DNA of 64,000 nucleotides from Lithospermum erythrorhizon (GCA_019722365.1 JADFUC010001468.1:1-64000); one strand, 5' to 3'. Shown: positions 1 through 13,736, counted from the stretch's first letter. Program-made: numbers and translations. Notes: generated from the sequence alone by a model not told the origin.

Positions 1-501
1 AGTTACGTGTATTGCTATATTTTTATATAACTCTCTTCAGGTGGATAGCTATTAAATGGGTGTAGCGTTTTCAATTATCCTTGATTATGAGTGGTGTCAC
101 TTTTTGTGATATTTGTTTTCACTCACCTTTTAGCCGACTCTCAAGCTTCCTACGGGCATGCTTTATGCCTAGGTCATTGCTGGACGACCGAGATGCATCA
201 AGCTGAAAGAAGCCGCTGCATCTGCTGAGGGTGTATGATGGTAATTAAGACCTCAAATATACTTTTATATTCTTTGGAGTTTTGTTGTACATACAATACG
301 TTAAAACAAATTGCTTGACACAGATTTATATTATTACTTTTCGCCATTGTCAAGGTTGTTATTCATCATTTATCAGTTGTATTATTTTATTATCAATGCT
401 ATGAAGTCATTTTTATCGTTGGCTCATCATCAAGCGACTCAAGTTTATTCTGGCCATTTACTGGGCCCCAACTCAGTAGCCCCACCGGGCGGGTCGTTAC
501 A
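1..501 (+). mobile_element. 3' end of a long LTR (LARD-like Gypsy family)
   Basis: This segment matches, with divergence, the 3' part of two other LTRs in the window (about 6560-6993 and 58790-59214). Shared landmarks are a block with 'gacgaccgagat', a block with 'aagacctc', the stretch 'acaaattg.ttga.a', and a conserved end reading 'tcgttaca'. The last of these places the LTR end at 501. No primer binding site follows. Copia leader sequence begins directly, so this is a solo or truncated LTR rather than the 5' end of a full element. The left end lies outside the window. Confidence 0.6.
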
Positions 502-2811
502 TCTAGTACGTCAAGCACTCAGAAATAAATTGTAAAGTAATACCAATACTCAAAATCTCACAAAATGTATTAGTACGCAAGCATCTACTATATTGAAATT
601 TCAAACGGCAAATGCATACATTTTAAAAAGCCAATATCAGCAAAGAGGTTAACTAAACTACTATAAACACGACATAACTCTTGTGTCACTAGCATGCCTA
701 CAGACGCTACCTAATGTGTATCACCGAAGTCCACAACGTTATGGAAATCACCGTTAAGCAACCAATTAAACTAACTATATAACTCGAATGATCATCCGAA
801 ATCCCACAACGTTAGCGAAATCACTTCAACATGATCCATTGCCATACTCACTCTATACCAAGAAGACTCGCCATCACAACAATATGACGTGATAAGTTTC
901 ACAACTTTAAAATTGCCTGACGAGCGCTAAATTTTGCGGCGAGATTCATATTATTTGGATTACTTATTTAACATGTTATATAGTACATACTCAAGTAATA
1001 TGCACATCATGAAAAAATAAAATAAATAATACACATTTAGGAGACATATGATGACACTAAAAAAAAAAAAATACAAATAATAAACCTATCAGAACACCTC
1101 TATGGTTGTGCACCAGATTCTTTCACCTTTGGAAACTTCCAGTCGACACGGGTGGGAACGCCATCTTCAATGCCTCCACGCTTGTACATTTATTTACTAA
1201 CCCAACTAAGACAAGACGCTAAAGCTTGTGGGTAAAATAAAATAACTAAAATAAACGACTCGCCACAGGGTCGCCAGACAATGTATAAACTGCTCGCGAT
1301 AATCGTATTTTCTCAAAATACAACTAGGTCATATCAATATATCCCCTTTCCATTCCCATTACAATATATAAAATAAAATTGAAACATAAACTATGCATTT
1401 AATATATATTAAATGGTACATATTAAATCACTCATGAATGTCATTATGCGAGTTTAATGGTATTAAGTATTTAAATAACACGCCATTAATACATAATAAA
1501 TATGTAATTTCACGATAAACACGCAATCAATTATATAATAAAATGCAATAAACACTAATTATGAGGTTAAGATAAAACTTCTCATTCAATTCAAATTTCA
1601 AATACATGATTAACAATCATATTGAAACTTTTCATTTTTTATTATAACAAATCAAAAATCAATCACATAAATATACAATTTAAATGTGATAGGAAATTAA
1701 TTCAAAATTGATTCTCATAATTATATCTATGAAATATATATTATTAAATACATTAATAAACATATATATATATATATTTTGTGTTCATTAGTTATTACAA
1801 TAACTATTTCATTTAAAAATAAAATAATTATTACAATAATCATTTCATATAAATATAATAAGATAAAAACTAGAAAGTTTATATCTAAAGATATTTATAT
1901 TTTAACTATTGACATTACCATGATTATATCCTCAAATAAATACATTTATAAAAAAAAGCGATAATAATTTAAAGTGGATTATTGAATTAAATTATTATCA
2001 TTAAAATTCGATAATTACAATTATCATAGCAATAAATGACAATAAATACAATAAAACAAAATTAATAATTTTAAAACGGATTAGGATTTTGTAACAAAAC
2101 TGGATGAAGAACGACGACGTCCAATTTCTCCGCCTAAGCTCCGGTCGACACCTCCATATTACCGGCTGGTCCGTCTAGAGATGCATCCAACGGTGGCCGG
2201 AACGTCCCGTTTGGCCACCGGACGCGCCCTGGAGGGCCGCGGAAGGTCGCGCCTTCATTTCACAAAAATTCAAGCCCGATGACCAAATGTTTGGAAAAAT
2301 CATTTGAAGGCCTTAAACATATCAAAAAATTCTCGAGATTTTCATCGCACAATACACACAATTTTCTTAAACGTTTTCAATTGGAATTTTGTAAAATCCA
2401 TTTACAAAAAATTTATTATACAATAAACATTCCAAAAATCACAAATTATTTTGGGACACTTAAACAATCCAAAAAATTTGAAATTTTTGGTCTCTTCAAA
2501 TGCGCAATAAAATTGGTGAAATTTTTAGAATATTTTAATGCATCAAATCCAATAAGAAAGTTTAGATTTAACGTTATGCTTTTAAAACCCTACAATTCAT
2601 GGAACACAAATCTAAATTCAAATCATCAAAATTAATATGATGAACTTGAAAAACAAGATGGAACACATATTCATTCATGAACTAATTCTTTTCATAACAC
2701 ATATTCATGGTCAAGAATATATAATATGAAACGATATAAAATGTGTTTATATAACAAATTATATATAAATGCAATCAAAAGTATACAACTTAAACAAGTT
2801 CATGATGTCAC
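502..2811 (-). mobile_element. Copia untranslated leader, minus orientation, gag missing
   Basis: This AT-rich stretch reads as the reverse complement of a Ty1/Copia leader. 520-900 parallels 51460-51860, sharing 'aataaattgtaaagta', 'ctcttgtgtcactagcat' and 'acatgatccattg'. A GC-rich island at 2101-2270 corresponds to islands at about 44990-45160 and 54985-55160. Gag would lie to the left but has been replaced by the long LTR ending at 501. The leader length (about 2.3 kb) resembles that of the larger minus-strand Copia element once its inserted solo LTR is subtracted (about 2.1 kb). The open frames here, including 2279-2635 on the + strand, look like chance in AT-rich DNA. Confidence 0.6.
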
Positions 2812-3720
2812 TGTTGGAAAATTATGCAAATTATTCATAATAACATAAACAAATACAACCAAGAACGAATAAATGTATAACGAATTACAAAATACATATA
2901 CAATGAATTCATACACGCATGGTCACGAGCCGCATTCTACAAACGCAAATGAACATGAACTAATCTCTCGAATCCTCCGTTAAATCCATCAAGACCTCAA
3001 GTGAAATGCCTCCAGCTAGTCCACACCAAGAGCGGTCAATCACGCTGATCGACTTCATAATCTACAATTGGACAAGAATTGAGTCAAAACTCTTGACTCA
3101 AAAAATCCAAATTATAATGGGTCGCTGTAATGGGAGAAATATTTAACGAAATTCTTAGGTTTTTCATCATCTTTCCTTATAGAGTCCCTTTTGGTTTCGC
3201 CTAATACTGACTGTTGATAAATAATTAACTCGTTAGTCATGAACTAACTTATTACTAAACGACTCAAGTAATCCTTAACAAGTTACTAATAAGTTTTCCT
3301 CGTTAAACCAATAATCAAATAAAGAATTTAATTGATTCGCTTTGTCCAATTTGTATTTTACATTATCAATGTGAAACTCGATTGCATGTCGTCATTTCAA
3401 TCAACTCCCAATTTAACAACTTCGATTTAATTTTATACATAGAATGCAACCCGGCCATTGTATACGCGCTGACCTTCCGCTCGATAATATTACCGATAAT
3501 ATAATCGACCATTACATTATATCTGTTACGCATTTACATCTAAAGAATCGAAGTTCCATTTTAGTAATTTGCAATTACTATTTATTGAACACTTGCTCAG
3601 AATAACCCTGCCTGCGTTGCTAATATTATTTTAATAGTACACTAGCTTGCTCGTGGATTATTTCCCTCGAGTATAAATCAAAATTTCAAGCTTGAATAGT
3701 CGAAAATACGCCGAATCGGC
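2812..3720 (-). mobile_element. Copia 5' LTR, minus orientation
   Basis: The LTR begins on the + strand at 'tgttggaaaatt'. Directly to its left is 'gttcatgatgtcac', which corresponds to 'gctcatgatgccagcga' beside the LTR at 55738. Both look like eroded reverse complements of an initiator-Met tRNA primer binding site. The interior shares the alternating 'ctcgtta/ttactaa' character of the LTR at 45793-46780. The right end is not sharp and I place it only roughly. No coding sequence is expected or seen. Confidence 0.5.
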
Positions 3721-6700
3721 TCAGTTGATAAGATATTTCTATTTTGAGAATTTTAAAGTTTTAATCGAATGGAAATGATATTATTTTGGGGCGGTAATAT
3801 AATTTGAGTATATAAATGTTGATGTTTGGAAAGCTGATTGGTTTTAAATAAGCTAAAAACGGTAAGATTTATCAATTAACCCATCTGCTTTCACCATATG
3901 TTAATGGGCAACCTATTAACCCAAACTACCAAGGCCCAAACCAAACCCATCTTTTCTCTGACGCGTAGACGCGAGCCACCCTCTTTCTCCCCTCGATTTT
4001 CCTCTTTCTTCATTTCTCCATTCATGAAGCTGACCTCAAATTGGAGAGTTTCTCCTCATCATCCTCAGCCTAAGCTTCTGCTGCAAAAAGTGTCCGAACT
4101 TTTGAGTATTTTTGTGAGTTTCGGGCTGAAGTTGACTTTTGTTGACTTTTTGTAATTTTGATTTTTTATTGCTCCAATCAATTCTTGCCTCAAATTAGTT
4201 ATTCTTGAGTTGAAATATCGTGTTTGACGTGGAATTTCGGACGCTTAGGGCCGTTGACTTTTTTGGAATTTTGGGTTGACTGATTTTTGCGAGATATTAT
4301 TGAATATAATTATTGTTTAGGCTAGATTATGATATAAGCAGTTGACGATAATCGATAATCAGTAGAAAGTGTTGTTATGGTTGAATTGACTTTCGAAAGC
4401 ATTTTAAGACCTTTCTAAAATGTGGCTGATAGTATAAATATGTTATCGACCAAGTATTGTGATTGTTTTGAAAGTACCATGAGCATATCATAAATAATAT
4501 ATGTCAAATTAGTTTTATTAGATCAGGAGAAAACGGCTTCGATTCGAGGTTATTAGAAACGGGTTTGATTAATTTGGAAAAATTGATATTGTCATCAAAC
4601 TGCTGATAATGTCAGTATTTTGGTTAAGGTAAGCCGATCGACATGATTTGGTCGAGATAGTTGAATTCGCCATTTTAATAGTCTTTGAAACATAACTAGC
4701 AATCTATACTTAAGGTCAATTAAGTAAAATGGCTGAAAAGTCGAATTTAATTAAGATAAAGTGGTTAAATTGTCATGGTAGTAATTGTAATTTCGGTGTT
4801 TTGATTAGACGCGAACGCGGGAAAGGCACGTAGATCGACAGAGGACATTTCTTATCGCTTAACCGAAAAGTAAGATTTATCTCATGTGTATTACCTTGTC
4901 TACTTACTTTAAATGGCGCATATGTCCTCACAGATTTGAGAAACGTTATGCTACGTAACGGTGGTAATGACATTAAAAGTGAATAATATGATTATGATTC
5001 TATTCTCAAATAGCCAAGATCAAGCCGAGGTAAACATTGCTCGAACTCCCCACTTATGTTATCGGCACTTTTGTATTTCTGTGGCCTTCACACTTTTGTA
5101 CCATTGCGTGTCCTTGTCGCACTTTTGGGATGCATGGCCTCTTGTCGCATGTTATGATCGACGCATTTATCACAGGTCGCTTTATCTCACAGATTGCTAT
5201 CACAAGGCCGAGTAGTTATTGTCATGAGGTGCATGGTTGCAGTTATATTTAATTTCGGAGGGGTGACTTCAGTATTAGAGACGACCCTAGAATTGGGATT
5301 TACATGGTTAGGTGGCTCTTAAGAGTCATTGCTTATCGCCTTTATACTTCTATAAGAGGCTGCTAGAGCCACGCCTTTATACTCGGTGAAGAGGCTTATC
5401 GCTTATATCAGTATAAGAGTTACATCGCCTTTATACGTCGGTATAAGAGCGTTGGTCATCACTTGATATCTATTCCCCGCAGTAATTTTGTTTATATATG
5501 ATTGTATGGTGGTATATTTGTGGGAGCAAGAGATAAGGTAATGACTCAGAGTTATAATGCTACAGTCTCTCGAGTTCTTTATGCGACAAGGCTTTATCGA
5601 AACCTTCTATTATATTCCACATGTTATGTCCGAGACTTTCTTGGAATTACGTGGTATGGACCTTATTAGGTAGTCTCGATAATAGATATATATGTCTGGT
5701 CCATATATGACACGTTGTTTATTTTTTATGCTGCATGATCATGATGACTTGCTTATTGGGCGATGAACGCTGTAATGATTATACTAGATATTGCCTGATG
5801 AAATTATGTCAATTAGGTTTCGCTAATTGTTGATAATATTATCGATTTTCTCAGGTCCTAAGTCGTATTAATCGTTATACATCCCTTAAGGTAAAAAGTG
5901 AGTCAGTAAATGGTCGAGAGATAACTTTGAACGAGACGTTAGGGTATAAAATCATAGACCAAGGTTCATACTAATCTATAGAAGACGTTGATGATATTAT
6001 ATATAGTGGAAAGTTGGATTCAAACGTATTAAGATTTAGGTTATGATCTAACCACGTTGATACCATTTAGTGAATAAGCTCCGTGAGACTAAACGAAGAA
6101 TTTGGGGCAGATAATTCAAGCATTTTAAGTTATTCCGATTTAGGATATACATTGCTCGGTTATATTAAGGAAATGAACGACTTTGAAAGTTTTATGAGGA
6201 ACATTTAGATGTCATAGGAGGTATGACTATAATTGGGAGTAACACTTTAAAGTGAACTAAAGATAAGTAATGAGGGGTGTATGCTTGAGTGAGGAGATGT
6301 TAAGATATATGTGTTTGAGTTATTGCGTGTTTGAGGTGTATATTATATTTAGAATTTTAAGTATACTCGTAAAGATAATGTGATAGAGAAATACCTCTTT
6401 GCGGATTAAGGTGTACTTATAAGTTGTCGACGCGTTGGTTATCGGTAAGTTAGTTAGAAAGCCATTAAGGAAAGATTTATAAAGCATGAAGAAGATAAAA
6501 AATATAACTCTTGAGATATACTTAACAGAAGTGACTTAAACTATTCTTATTAATATTATAAGCGGGTTAACTTGTGATATTTGTTTCACTCAATCTTTTA
6601 GTCGATTCTCATTTCTATGTATGGCTGCTTTTATGCCCAGGTTGTCATGGGACGACCGAGATCCATTGGCCGAGTAAATGCTGCATCTGCCGGAGGTGGC

Positions 6701-6993
6701 GACGGTGGTCAAGACCCCTTAACAACAATGCTACTTTTTATTTTCTTTGGAGTTTTTGTTATACGTGAATAATTATTGTTGTCTCGAAGTTGTAAAACAA
6801 ATTGTTTGGTGTTGTATGTATATTATTACTTTTCAGCTTATCAGGGTGTCATTACCAATCTGATTGATTTAGCCAGATTATTTTTATTATCACATTAAAC
6901 GAAGTCATTTTTATCGTCATTCATCGCTGCATGACTGGACATTCGCGCTGACATGTCCCAACCTCGTAGAGGCTCCACCCGCTGGTCGTTAAG
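3721..6993 (+). mobile_element. Long LTR (about 3.3 kb), LARD-like Gypsy family, solo or truncated
   Basis: This region runs parallel to the LTR at 55984-59214 through its length. Shared features in order are a pyrimidine-rich 'cttcatttctcc' block, the repeated 'gttgactttt' motif (about 4130-4155 here, 56447-56466 there), a stem-loop array, 'catagga.g.atgact', a long block with 'agtgaactaaagataagt' (about 6250), and the 3' end with 'ccaacctcg'. The length is close to the 3231-bp copy. Both ends are approximate and no target-site duplication was identified. It has no protein-coding content. Confidence 0.6.
5311..5452 (+). repeat. Array of short stem-loops in the long LTR, copy A
   Basis: Several inverted repeats follow one another: a 10-bp palindrome CTCTTAAGAG, then units reading 'gcctttatac..tataagaggc', 'cttatatcagtataag' and 'cgcctttatac-gtcg-gtataagagcg'. 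In the last unit nine of eleven stem positions are Watson-Crick, one is G-U and one is a mismatch. The corresponding part of the LTR at 55984-59214 also has stem-loops but with different sequence. Confidence 0.55.
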
Positions 6994-9960
6994 ATAATAG
7001 CAATCTCATTTAACTAAACTAAGAACGACTGTTACAACAATTCTGTGGCACGGGCACAATTAGAAAATCAAAATGCCTCGATTTCAACAAGTCCAATACA
7101 ATTTCAACACGGAATACGTTTGTTAAGGTTCCCGGCTCGACTATATCCAAGTTCGCATCAAGTCATTCATTACATCATGACACATATCCACTGTAATGTT
7201 AAATCTATTCGGTTCTAATCAACTCAAGCTACTAACTGTTCGAGCTCATATTAAGTTCAAATCACAAATGTTTTATTATTCAATTAAATCGTCAAAGAAA
7301 CTCTTAGGACTTATAATGGGACAAGACGATCTTCTCTTCGATTCGATAAAACCCGCATTAACGGCGAATTTTTCCCCATCAATTTTATTTTGTACCCTTT
7401 TCATAAATAATGAAAATTCTTCTTTGCATTACAACCATTTTATGTTTCTTTTATTGAAATTTTTTAAATAATGTATTATTTGTCAAATAAGGAATCGGAG
7501 GTAAAATTTGGTTATAGCACAATTAAACGCCCCTTACATTTTTATGGATGTAGTAATCATTATTTAATTTTTGTCTCGAACTACAAAAATGTGAATTAAA
7601 ATGTACTTGAGGAGTATTAAGTATACATATATGGACTATTGTTGAAATATATATAATAATATTAGGCTTAAATTCATTTAGAAGCCATTGACTATGGTTG
7701 ATTTCGTCTTTTATCGTTTTAAACTATGTCAAATTGGAGAATATTTTTTTTATCCGAGACTTCCTAATAGAAATTGGAGTCAGATATTATCGATTATTGC
7801 CTATCGATTTGGGGATATACGGAACCTTAAATAGATAGATAATAGTACTTCATCCATGCTCTAATCATCATTTAAATAATAATGATCAAATTACCTAATC
7901 GTAAATGCCTTAGGGAGACAAATGAATATAATCTCGCATTAGACCACGCGCAACAAGTGGATCCTAATGTGCCACAAGTAGATCATTTCATACAATAACC
8001 ATCAAATAAAAGCTAAATTTAATACTTACTGACCCTGATCAAAAGTCGATCCGTGCTAAATTATTTTAACACCCTAAACAAGCTGCTACAGGAATACAAA
8101 AAGGCCAAGACGCCACTGCAGCGCCTACGGCTGAATCTTATTCTCTTTTTCAACTCCATTTTATACAATAATTAGCGTAACAAAAATAGAAAATATACTA
8201 TTATTTTTCATTTTTCGAGATCTATAAATAGACTAGTTTGTATCATTTGGACACCAAAAATTTTAAATTTTGACACCCTCATTAATTGTATTAAAATATT
8301 ATGATTTTTTTTAAATTTAAAAAAAAAAAATTTGTGATAGAAAGATAAAATGATATGAAAGAGAAAAAAAATAATTTGACATCCTAAATAACACTGGTCA
8401 AGTGGTCGGGTGTTTGATGTTATTCACAGATGTTTCATTTAATTTATAGGTCAATACTCACATCCACTGTCATGACAGATATGAATCGAGCAAATCATCA
8501 AGATAAATTGTGGGAGACCAAAATTTTGGTTCTTTCACTTCTTTCTGCTAAGTCCTATCCTACCCATCTACATTCACTCCTTTCCCCCCTCATTCTCATG
8601 CATGAATCTAGAAGCAAAACTGACAATTTGGTAACTTGCCAGAAATAGACGGAGCAATATAATCACTAAACTAAATTAACAATAAACTTTTGGTTTCTAG
8701 AAAAATTGGTAACGTATGGATATACAGTACGCATGTGTGAATGAAACTCAACGTTGAATAAAATATGCACGTCACTTCCAATCTAATTTTGACCAATAAA
8801 TAATCAAATTTGTTTCTCAAATATTGACATAGATATAAATTCCAACTCATTTCATTCATATTGTTTTCTAGAACAGTCGAACAAAACACATGTTGCTGCT
8901 AGCCTAGTATAGAGTTGTATTTTTTATGTTTTCCTAGCTTATTAGTATAATAAATTGTATGATAAGATTGATTAATTTAGTGGGGAGTATGTTTGTGCAC
9001 TACTATTTCATTTTCTCAAAGTAAAATTTAGAGAGTCAAGTACTGAAATAGGCCTCTTGGTTGGTGTTTGTTTAACATGACGAAACACGATGGCCTAAAC
9101 TTAATCACCCCCATCACCAGCGACGTATATTGGGTTAAGGATATTGAAGTCGATTCAATATTTTTATTTCAACTAGTGAAAACGGCCCGTCGCTCTTTTG
9201 TGTTGGGACACCAGGCCTAAGTAGGCCTTAACATAGTTTTTATTGCCTAATTCAAGGGATTTGTACAGCTTTTAAATAATCTGTATTAAATTATTTATTT
9301 GTTAGTATAAAAATAGCAAAAGATACATGTAGCCTCAACATATCTCAATTGTTAAAATATAAAATGATTTTATTTTTTTAAAATTTATGTCCAACGTACA
9401 TTCTCTCAAAGTCTCAACTGGGTTGTTATCCCTATAATTTGCAAAATTGTTGTTTATAGTGTGAACTGTGAAGAATGAAATCAAACATCTACATCTATGT
9501 GTTCTAATGCCTTTTTTCATTTAGTATTTCATTAGTTACAATTTACTAAACTAAATGGATAAATGATACTACCTCAATCCTTAAAAAGTTATCTAGTTTT
9601 AAATTTTGTTTGATCATTTTTAAAATTTTAAACTCAAATATTTTTGCTTCTATTTTCTAATATTTGTCAAAATACTATCAAAGTATAGTATCTTCCACCT
9701 TCTTTATTATCGATATAATAATATTTTCCAAATAAAGTTATGATAATTGAAAATCAAAATGAAAGAATATTATAAAAGGAACGAGAATCCAATGGAGATA
9801 CTATAACAGAAAGAAACAATCTTCATTCTTTAAAAATTAGTATTGAGAACGCACCTCCTTACCTAGAATATGAATACTACTAATTATCAAACCATAATCA
9901 CATATTCAAAAGAACCTAGAGCGATATCGAAGCTATCAATCATCTTTTACTTTTAATTAC
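6994..9960. other. Unassigned AT-rich intergenic DNA
   Basis: I see no protein gene, RNA gene or clear transposon boundary. Short open frames at 7196-7471 and 8430-8648 (+) and 8671-8889 and 9335-9520 (-) show no family motif. A block at about 8215-8400 has several 'gacacc' or 'gacatcc' motifs around poly-A and poly-T tracts and could be an eroded miniature element, but I found no matching terminal repeats. Confidence 0.4.
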
Positions 9961-9977
9961 TAACCCTCAAGTCTATT

Positions 9978-10329
9978 TCATAAACTACCTACAATCCAAG
10001 AAGATTTTTGATGATAATTCGCTAGTTCATTGTCAAGATCCTCAAATTGGATTTCCTCAATGGGATTTTTCTCGAAAGTGGTTTCCACCTCAGCGTCCAT
10101 GCATACGACTATCCTTATCCGTCACTAGCATCACATATCTACGTATACCCCGAGTCAACTTGAAAAGCACGTACCGGGACGATCTCTGACCAAAGTAAGA
10201 GAGCTTCCTTTCTTTCTCCTTCTTTGAAAAGATGACACTACATTCAACCAAACTACATAATATTAGGAGAGGAAAAATACAACACAAGAAAATATTGATT
10301 CTAAACCACAAGATCCAAATATGTTTCAC
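9978..10329 (-). pseudogene. Coding-like relic in two frames, unknown family
   Basis: On the minus strand the frame 10329-10090 ends with a segment of coding character (SSRYVLFKLTRGIRRYVMLV) and then meets a stop. An overlapping frame, starting at an ATG at 10100 and ending with TGA at 9978, gives 40 acidic, coding-like residues (beginning MDAEVETTFEKNPIEEIQFE). A one-base shift near 10100 would join them. The amino-terminal part of the first frame (about 10250-10329) looks random or membrane-like. I do not recognise the family. It may be a gene fragment, one exon of an unexpressed copy, or chance. Confidence 0.3.
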
Positions 10330-12259
10330 ATATTTTCTTCAAAACCCTTGCTTCCATTTTACCTTCCTACAACTCTGCATCTATGACTAATGATTATTAA
10401 ATTATAAAAGATGCAACCCAACCGGCTCTTATATGTTTTAATTAATGACATTAAATTTATGTACATCTAACCCAAATCACTCTATCAATTTTGAAATATT
10501 TGCAAAGTTTTAGATTTCATGTAATGACTTCTTTGTTTAGGAGTCGAATATATGGAGTATTTGAATATTTTCATGTTACAAATATATACCCCATCTTTCT
10601 TCTTCAATGATGACGACTGTCTTCGACACATAAAATTCAGAACTCTTAGAATTTATAAACATTAAACAACTGCTAACAAAACATATTTACGCATAAGCAT
10701 AACTAATATTTTTATTTAGTTATCTTCTTTTATATCAAATTAAGAAGTAGGTAGAATAAAACTTAAATTTTAGTTGATAATCTATATACTCCTTTTTCAT
10801 CATGGCTCAAAAATTGGATTTGAGCAATCAATTAGCATACTTTTCAGGAAATTTTACCACTATATATATTCTATAGGATATAAAAATTAGCAATAACCAT
10901 CTAATTGAAGCTTAAATAAGTGAAATCTACTTAAATTACAATCTTTATACTATACTCCATCTCATTCCTAATTTACTGATCACGGGATAAGTAAAGATTT
11001 ATTAAGCACTCGACAATATTTAATATAGTCTCAAAAAGGCTGGGTACTTTTATCAAAAAATACTTTTATTAATCATGAAATAAAAAGTACTTTATTTAAT
11101 GGATAAAGATCAAGCATAAAGGTATAAATCTTATACGATCAAGTAAAAGTGAAAGGAAAAATTTTGCTACATAATTAAACAAATCGAACGAGAGTAGTAT
11201 ATTCCATAAAAAGAGGCTTAATGATAACAAATGATTTTCCCAAACAATTAGAAAAAATCTCCAACCAAAGCAACAACTAACTAATAAAGTCACTCTGAAA
11301 ATCTACTAATATCAAAATGGATACGCCATGTTGTAAGTGTTAACACATTACCTGAAAGAAATAAAATCTACAAATATCAAAGAGCTAAAAATAAACTAAA
11401 TGGGAACAAAAATGTACATTAAAGCAAAGGTTAACACATACAATTTTACCATCCAAAAAATGATTGAATGAGAGAAGACGCCTGTAGAACAAATATATAA
11501 AAGTTAAACCATTCAAAGGAACAAATAAGAAAATACCTAATATTTTACCAATTATAGAAGCAAAAGGTACCGAAATATTAACCCAGCCTTCCATCCACAA
11601 ACAACCAAGTAAAATTTCATAATATTTTTTGTCAACTCTATACAAAGTTCGCACTAATAGTATATTCTGGAAAATTCATCTCAATCATCCACCAAGCATA
11701 ATAATTAATGTTTCACCAAGCTGAAGCAACATACCGCATTAAAGTGTAGGACTTTTTGTGCAATTTATAGAAACATTTAAAATGCAAGGCTCATTTAACC
11801 CATTAATTCACTGCTCTACCATTTATCCAATGGCAGTACATAACACAAAAGCCTCAAGGTACCATTCTAACTCGCTGTCGGACGACCAAATGTACCCAGA
11901 GGATAACATTTCAATCTTTTAATCCATAGTTAATATCCTTAACAAAGCGACGGACAAATATTAAAAATAACAAAGTTTGGATACAAGATGAGTTTTTTTT
12001 TAATACAAGATGAGTTTTTCTTTTTTTGTACAAAGCTGAAGTTTTAATTTCTGTACCACGGATGGCTATCGCATTAATCAAAAAGGATCTGCTGCTTTTC
12101 ACACTAAATTAACCGCATATTTCGCTTTTTTCTGTTCAAGAAATCGTTTTTCGGTTTTGTTTCGCGATGCCATCTTCGGCCGTTGACGCATCCGGTCCGG
12201 TTTCGTAGGTCGGATTACAAATCCTTCAAATCGAGCTTTATTATCACTTTGCCCTAAAC
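10330..12259. other. Unassigned AT-rich intergenic DNA
   Basis: No gene was recognised. Short minus-strand frames at 11096-11293, 11385-11654 and 11911-12102 lack family motifs. At about 11991-12020 a phrase 'atacaagatgagttttt' is repeated in tandem, consistent with slippage. Composition changes to more GC-rich near 12150, where the Gypsy element begins. Confidence 0.4.
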
Positions 12260-12978
12260 TGTGCGTTCAAAACCAAAAGACCGGTTGCCCGGCCGAAAAC
12301 ACTACGACGTTTCACTAACGGATCGAAAGATGGGCTTCGTAAAGAAAGAGTATTTCATCAAAGTGAACTTACTCTATTTCAAGGCTTCAAGATTTACCTT
12401 TATGTTGTCGAACGTTACTTTGGTCGAGAATTGATGGGTTTGGTCTATTTTCGACACGATTAGGCGTTTTATTAAGTGGGCGGTGTAATAATAGCCTTTA
12501 ATTACCTCTCTTTAACGGCGCCAATCTCATTAGACACTTAACGGTCTTCTTCTTCTACCGAAAGCTGGGATACCAAGCCTCCTAAGTGGCTTTGACATTC
12601 GCCCACTCGTGGAGTCCAGTCCAATTATTCGATTCTTCACCCTCGATCTTCTTCATTTGTTTCCAATCAGCCTGACCCATCTCCGATCATCCCATTCACC
12701 ATGAGATTATCATATGCCCCTGCACTCCACCCATTTTCACTTAATCGGATCTTCAATATGTAGCCCTTCGCCCAAATACCAAACAACACCTTGCTCCCTC
12801 AGAGGTGCTGCCATTCAAGAGCGCCCTTTCCGCTTCATATCTTCACCATATCATTACATGAGATTTTTAGACGCCACCCTTCTTCTCTTTCATAATTTGT
12901 CTATTTGAATTTGAAAAGCACTCGAGGCTCTATACATTCAATGAAATTTCCACAGATTTTCCCCATTTTAGCTCTACA
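12260..12978 (-). mobile_element. Tat-type Gypsy 3' LTR, minus orientation
   Basis: The LTR runs on the + strand from 'tgtgcgttc' to 'gctctaca', a TGT...ACA pair. It repeats the sequence at 23861 to about 24300: both contain 'gaccggttgccc.gccg.aaaca', 'gtgtaataatagc', 'gacacttaa' and 'attcgattcttc'. To the right of 12978 is 'cttcatccttttccccc', which on the minus strand is a purine-rich tract adjoining the LTR start, as expected for a 3' LTR. The length of about 719 bp is by eye. Confidence 0.6.
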
Positions 12979-13736
12979 AACTTCATCCTTTTCCCCCATA
13001 ATTCTTTTTTGTCTTCCTCCCAAACGTTCGACCCGCAGGTTCAAGGAGCTACGTCATTTCTGCCTCTTTTAGAAGCCACGAGAGTGTGGTCTCGATGGCA
13101 CCTGAAGACTAAGATCAGATAGAGCTATTCGAGACCATGGGGTCTCGATGACTCCATGCTACGAAAGCGATTTTGAGGCGGTTTCGAGCTTTAATTATTG
13201 CCTAATTTAAGTCTCGTTTAGGTTATATCTCTTTTCCTATATATACTAGATTTTTATGAGTTTTATTTATCACAATAAATCATCCTTGAAGATAGAGTTT
13301 GGTCGAGTTTGCCGAGAGTTAAAGAATCAATGGCCGGTAGCCAGCGGCGAATCTCTACACTGGCCGTAGAAATTCGATGGAATTAATTTTTCACATTGGA
13401 AGATTTGTAATGATCACATTCTGTGACGGGAAGTTAAGTTGCATAAACCACATCGACGGAGAAGCCCGAGAAGTTAATGGAGTGACACGTAATGGATGGA
13501 ACTAGACAGTGTGCCTCGGGTTATGATCGCACATTGTCCGTCGAGGAACGTTGTTGCCACCAGTTAGCGAAACTACCACAAAGTGGGTCATTTAAGGCTT
13601 TCAGGTAACTCAGATGCAGAAACTTTCTCGCAAACAAAGGCGTACTTTAAGTCATGAAAAAGGATATTTCACCTAGATGTCGATAACACAATCTATACGT
13701 AGACACTTGAACGATTTCAATAGCATTATCAATCAA
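12979..13736. mobile_element. Gypsy internal 3' end with an embedded LTR-like repeat
   Basis: After the purine tract the sequence enters a block (about 13045-13310) that recurs at about 16208-16475. Both contain 'cctcttttagaagcca', several 'tctcgatgg' motifs, 'gagctattcg', 'gaggcggttt', 'aattattg', 'atatctctt' and 'ttttatttatcaca'. The pair is probably LTR ends of a further element nested in the Gypsy element. Coding content is absent. Confidence 0.4.

Noticed and set aside
2279..2635. 118-residue plus-strand open frame
   Set aside because: AT-rich composition gives a Lys/Asn/Phe-rich translation without motif, and the region reads as Copia leader on the other strand.
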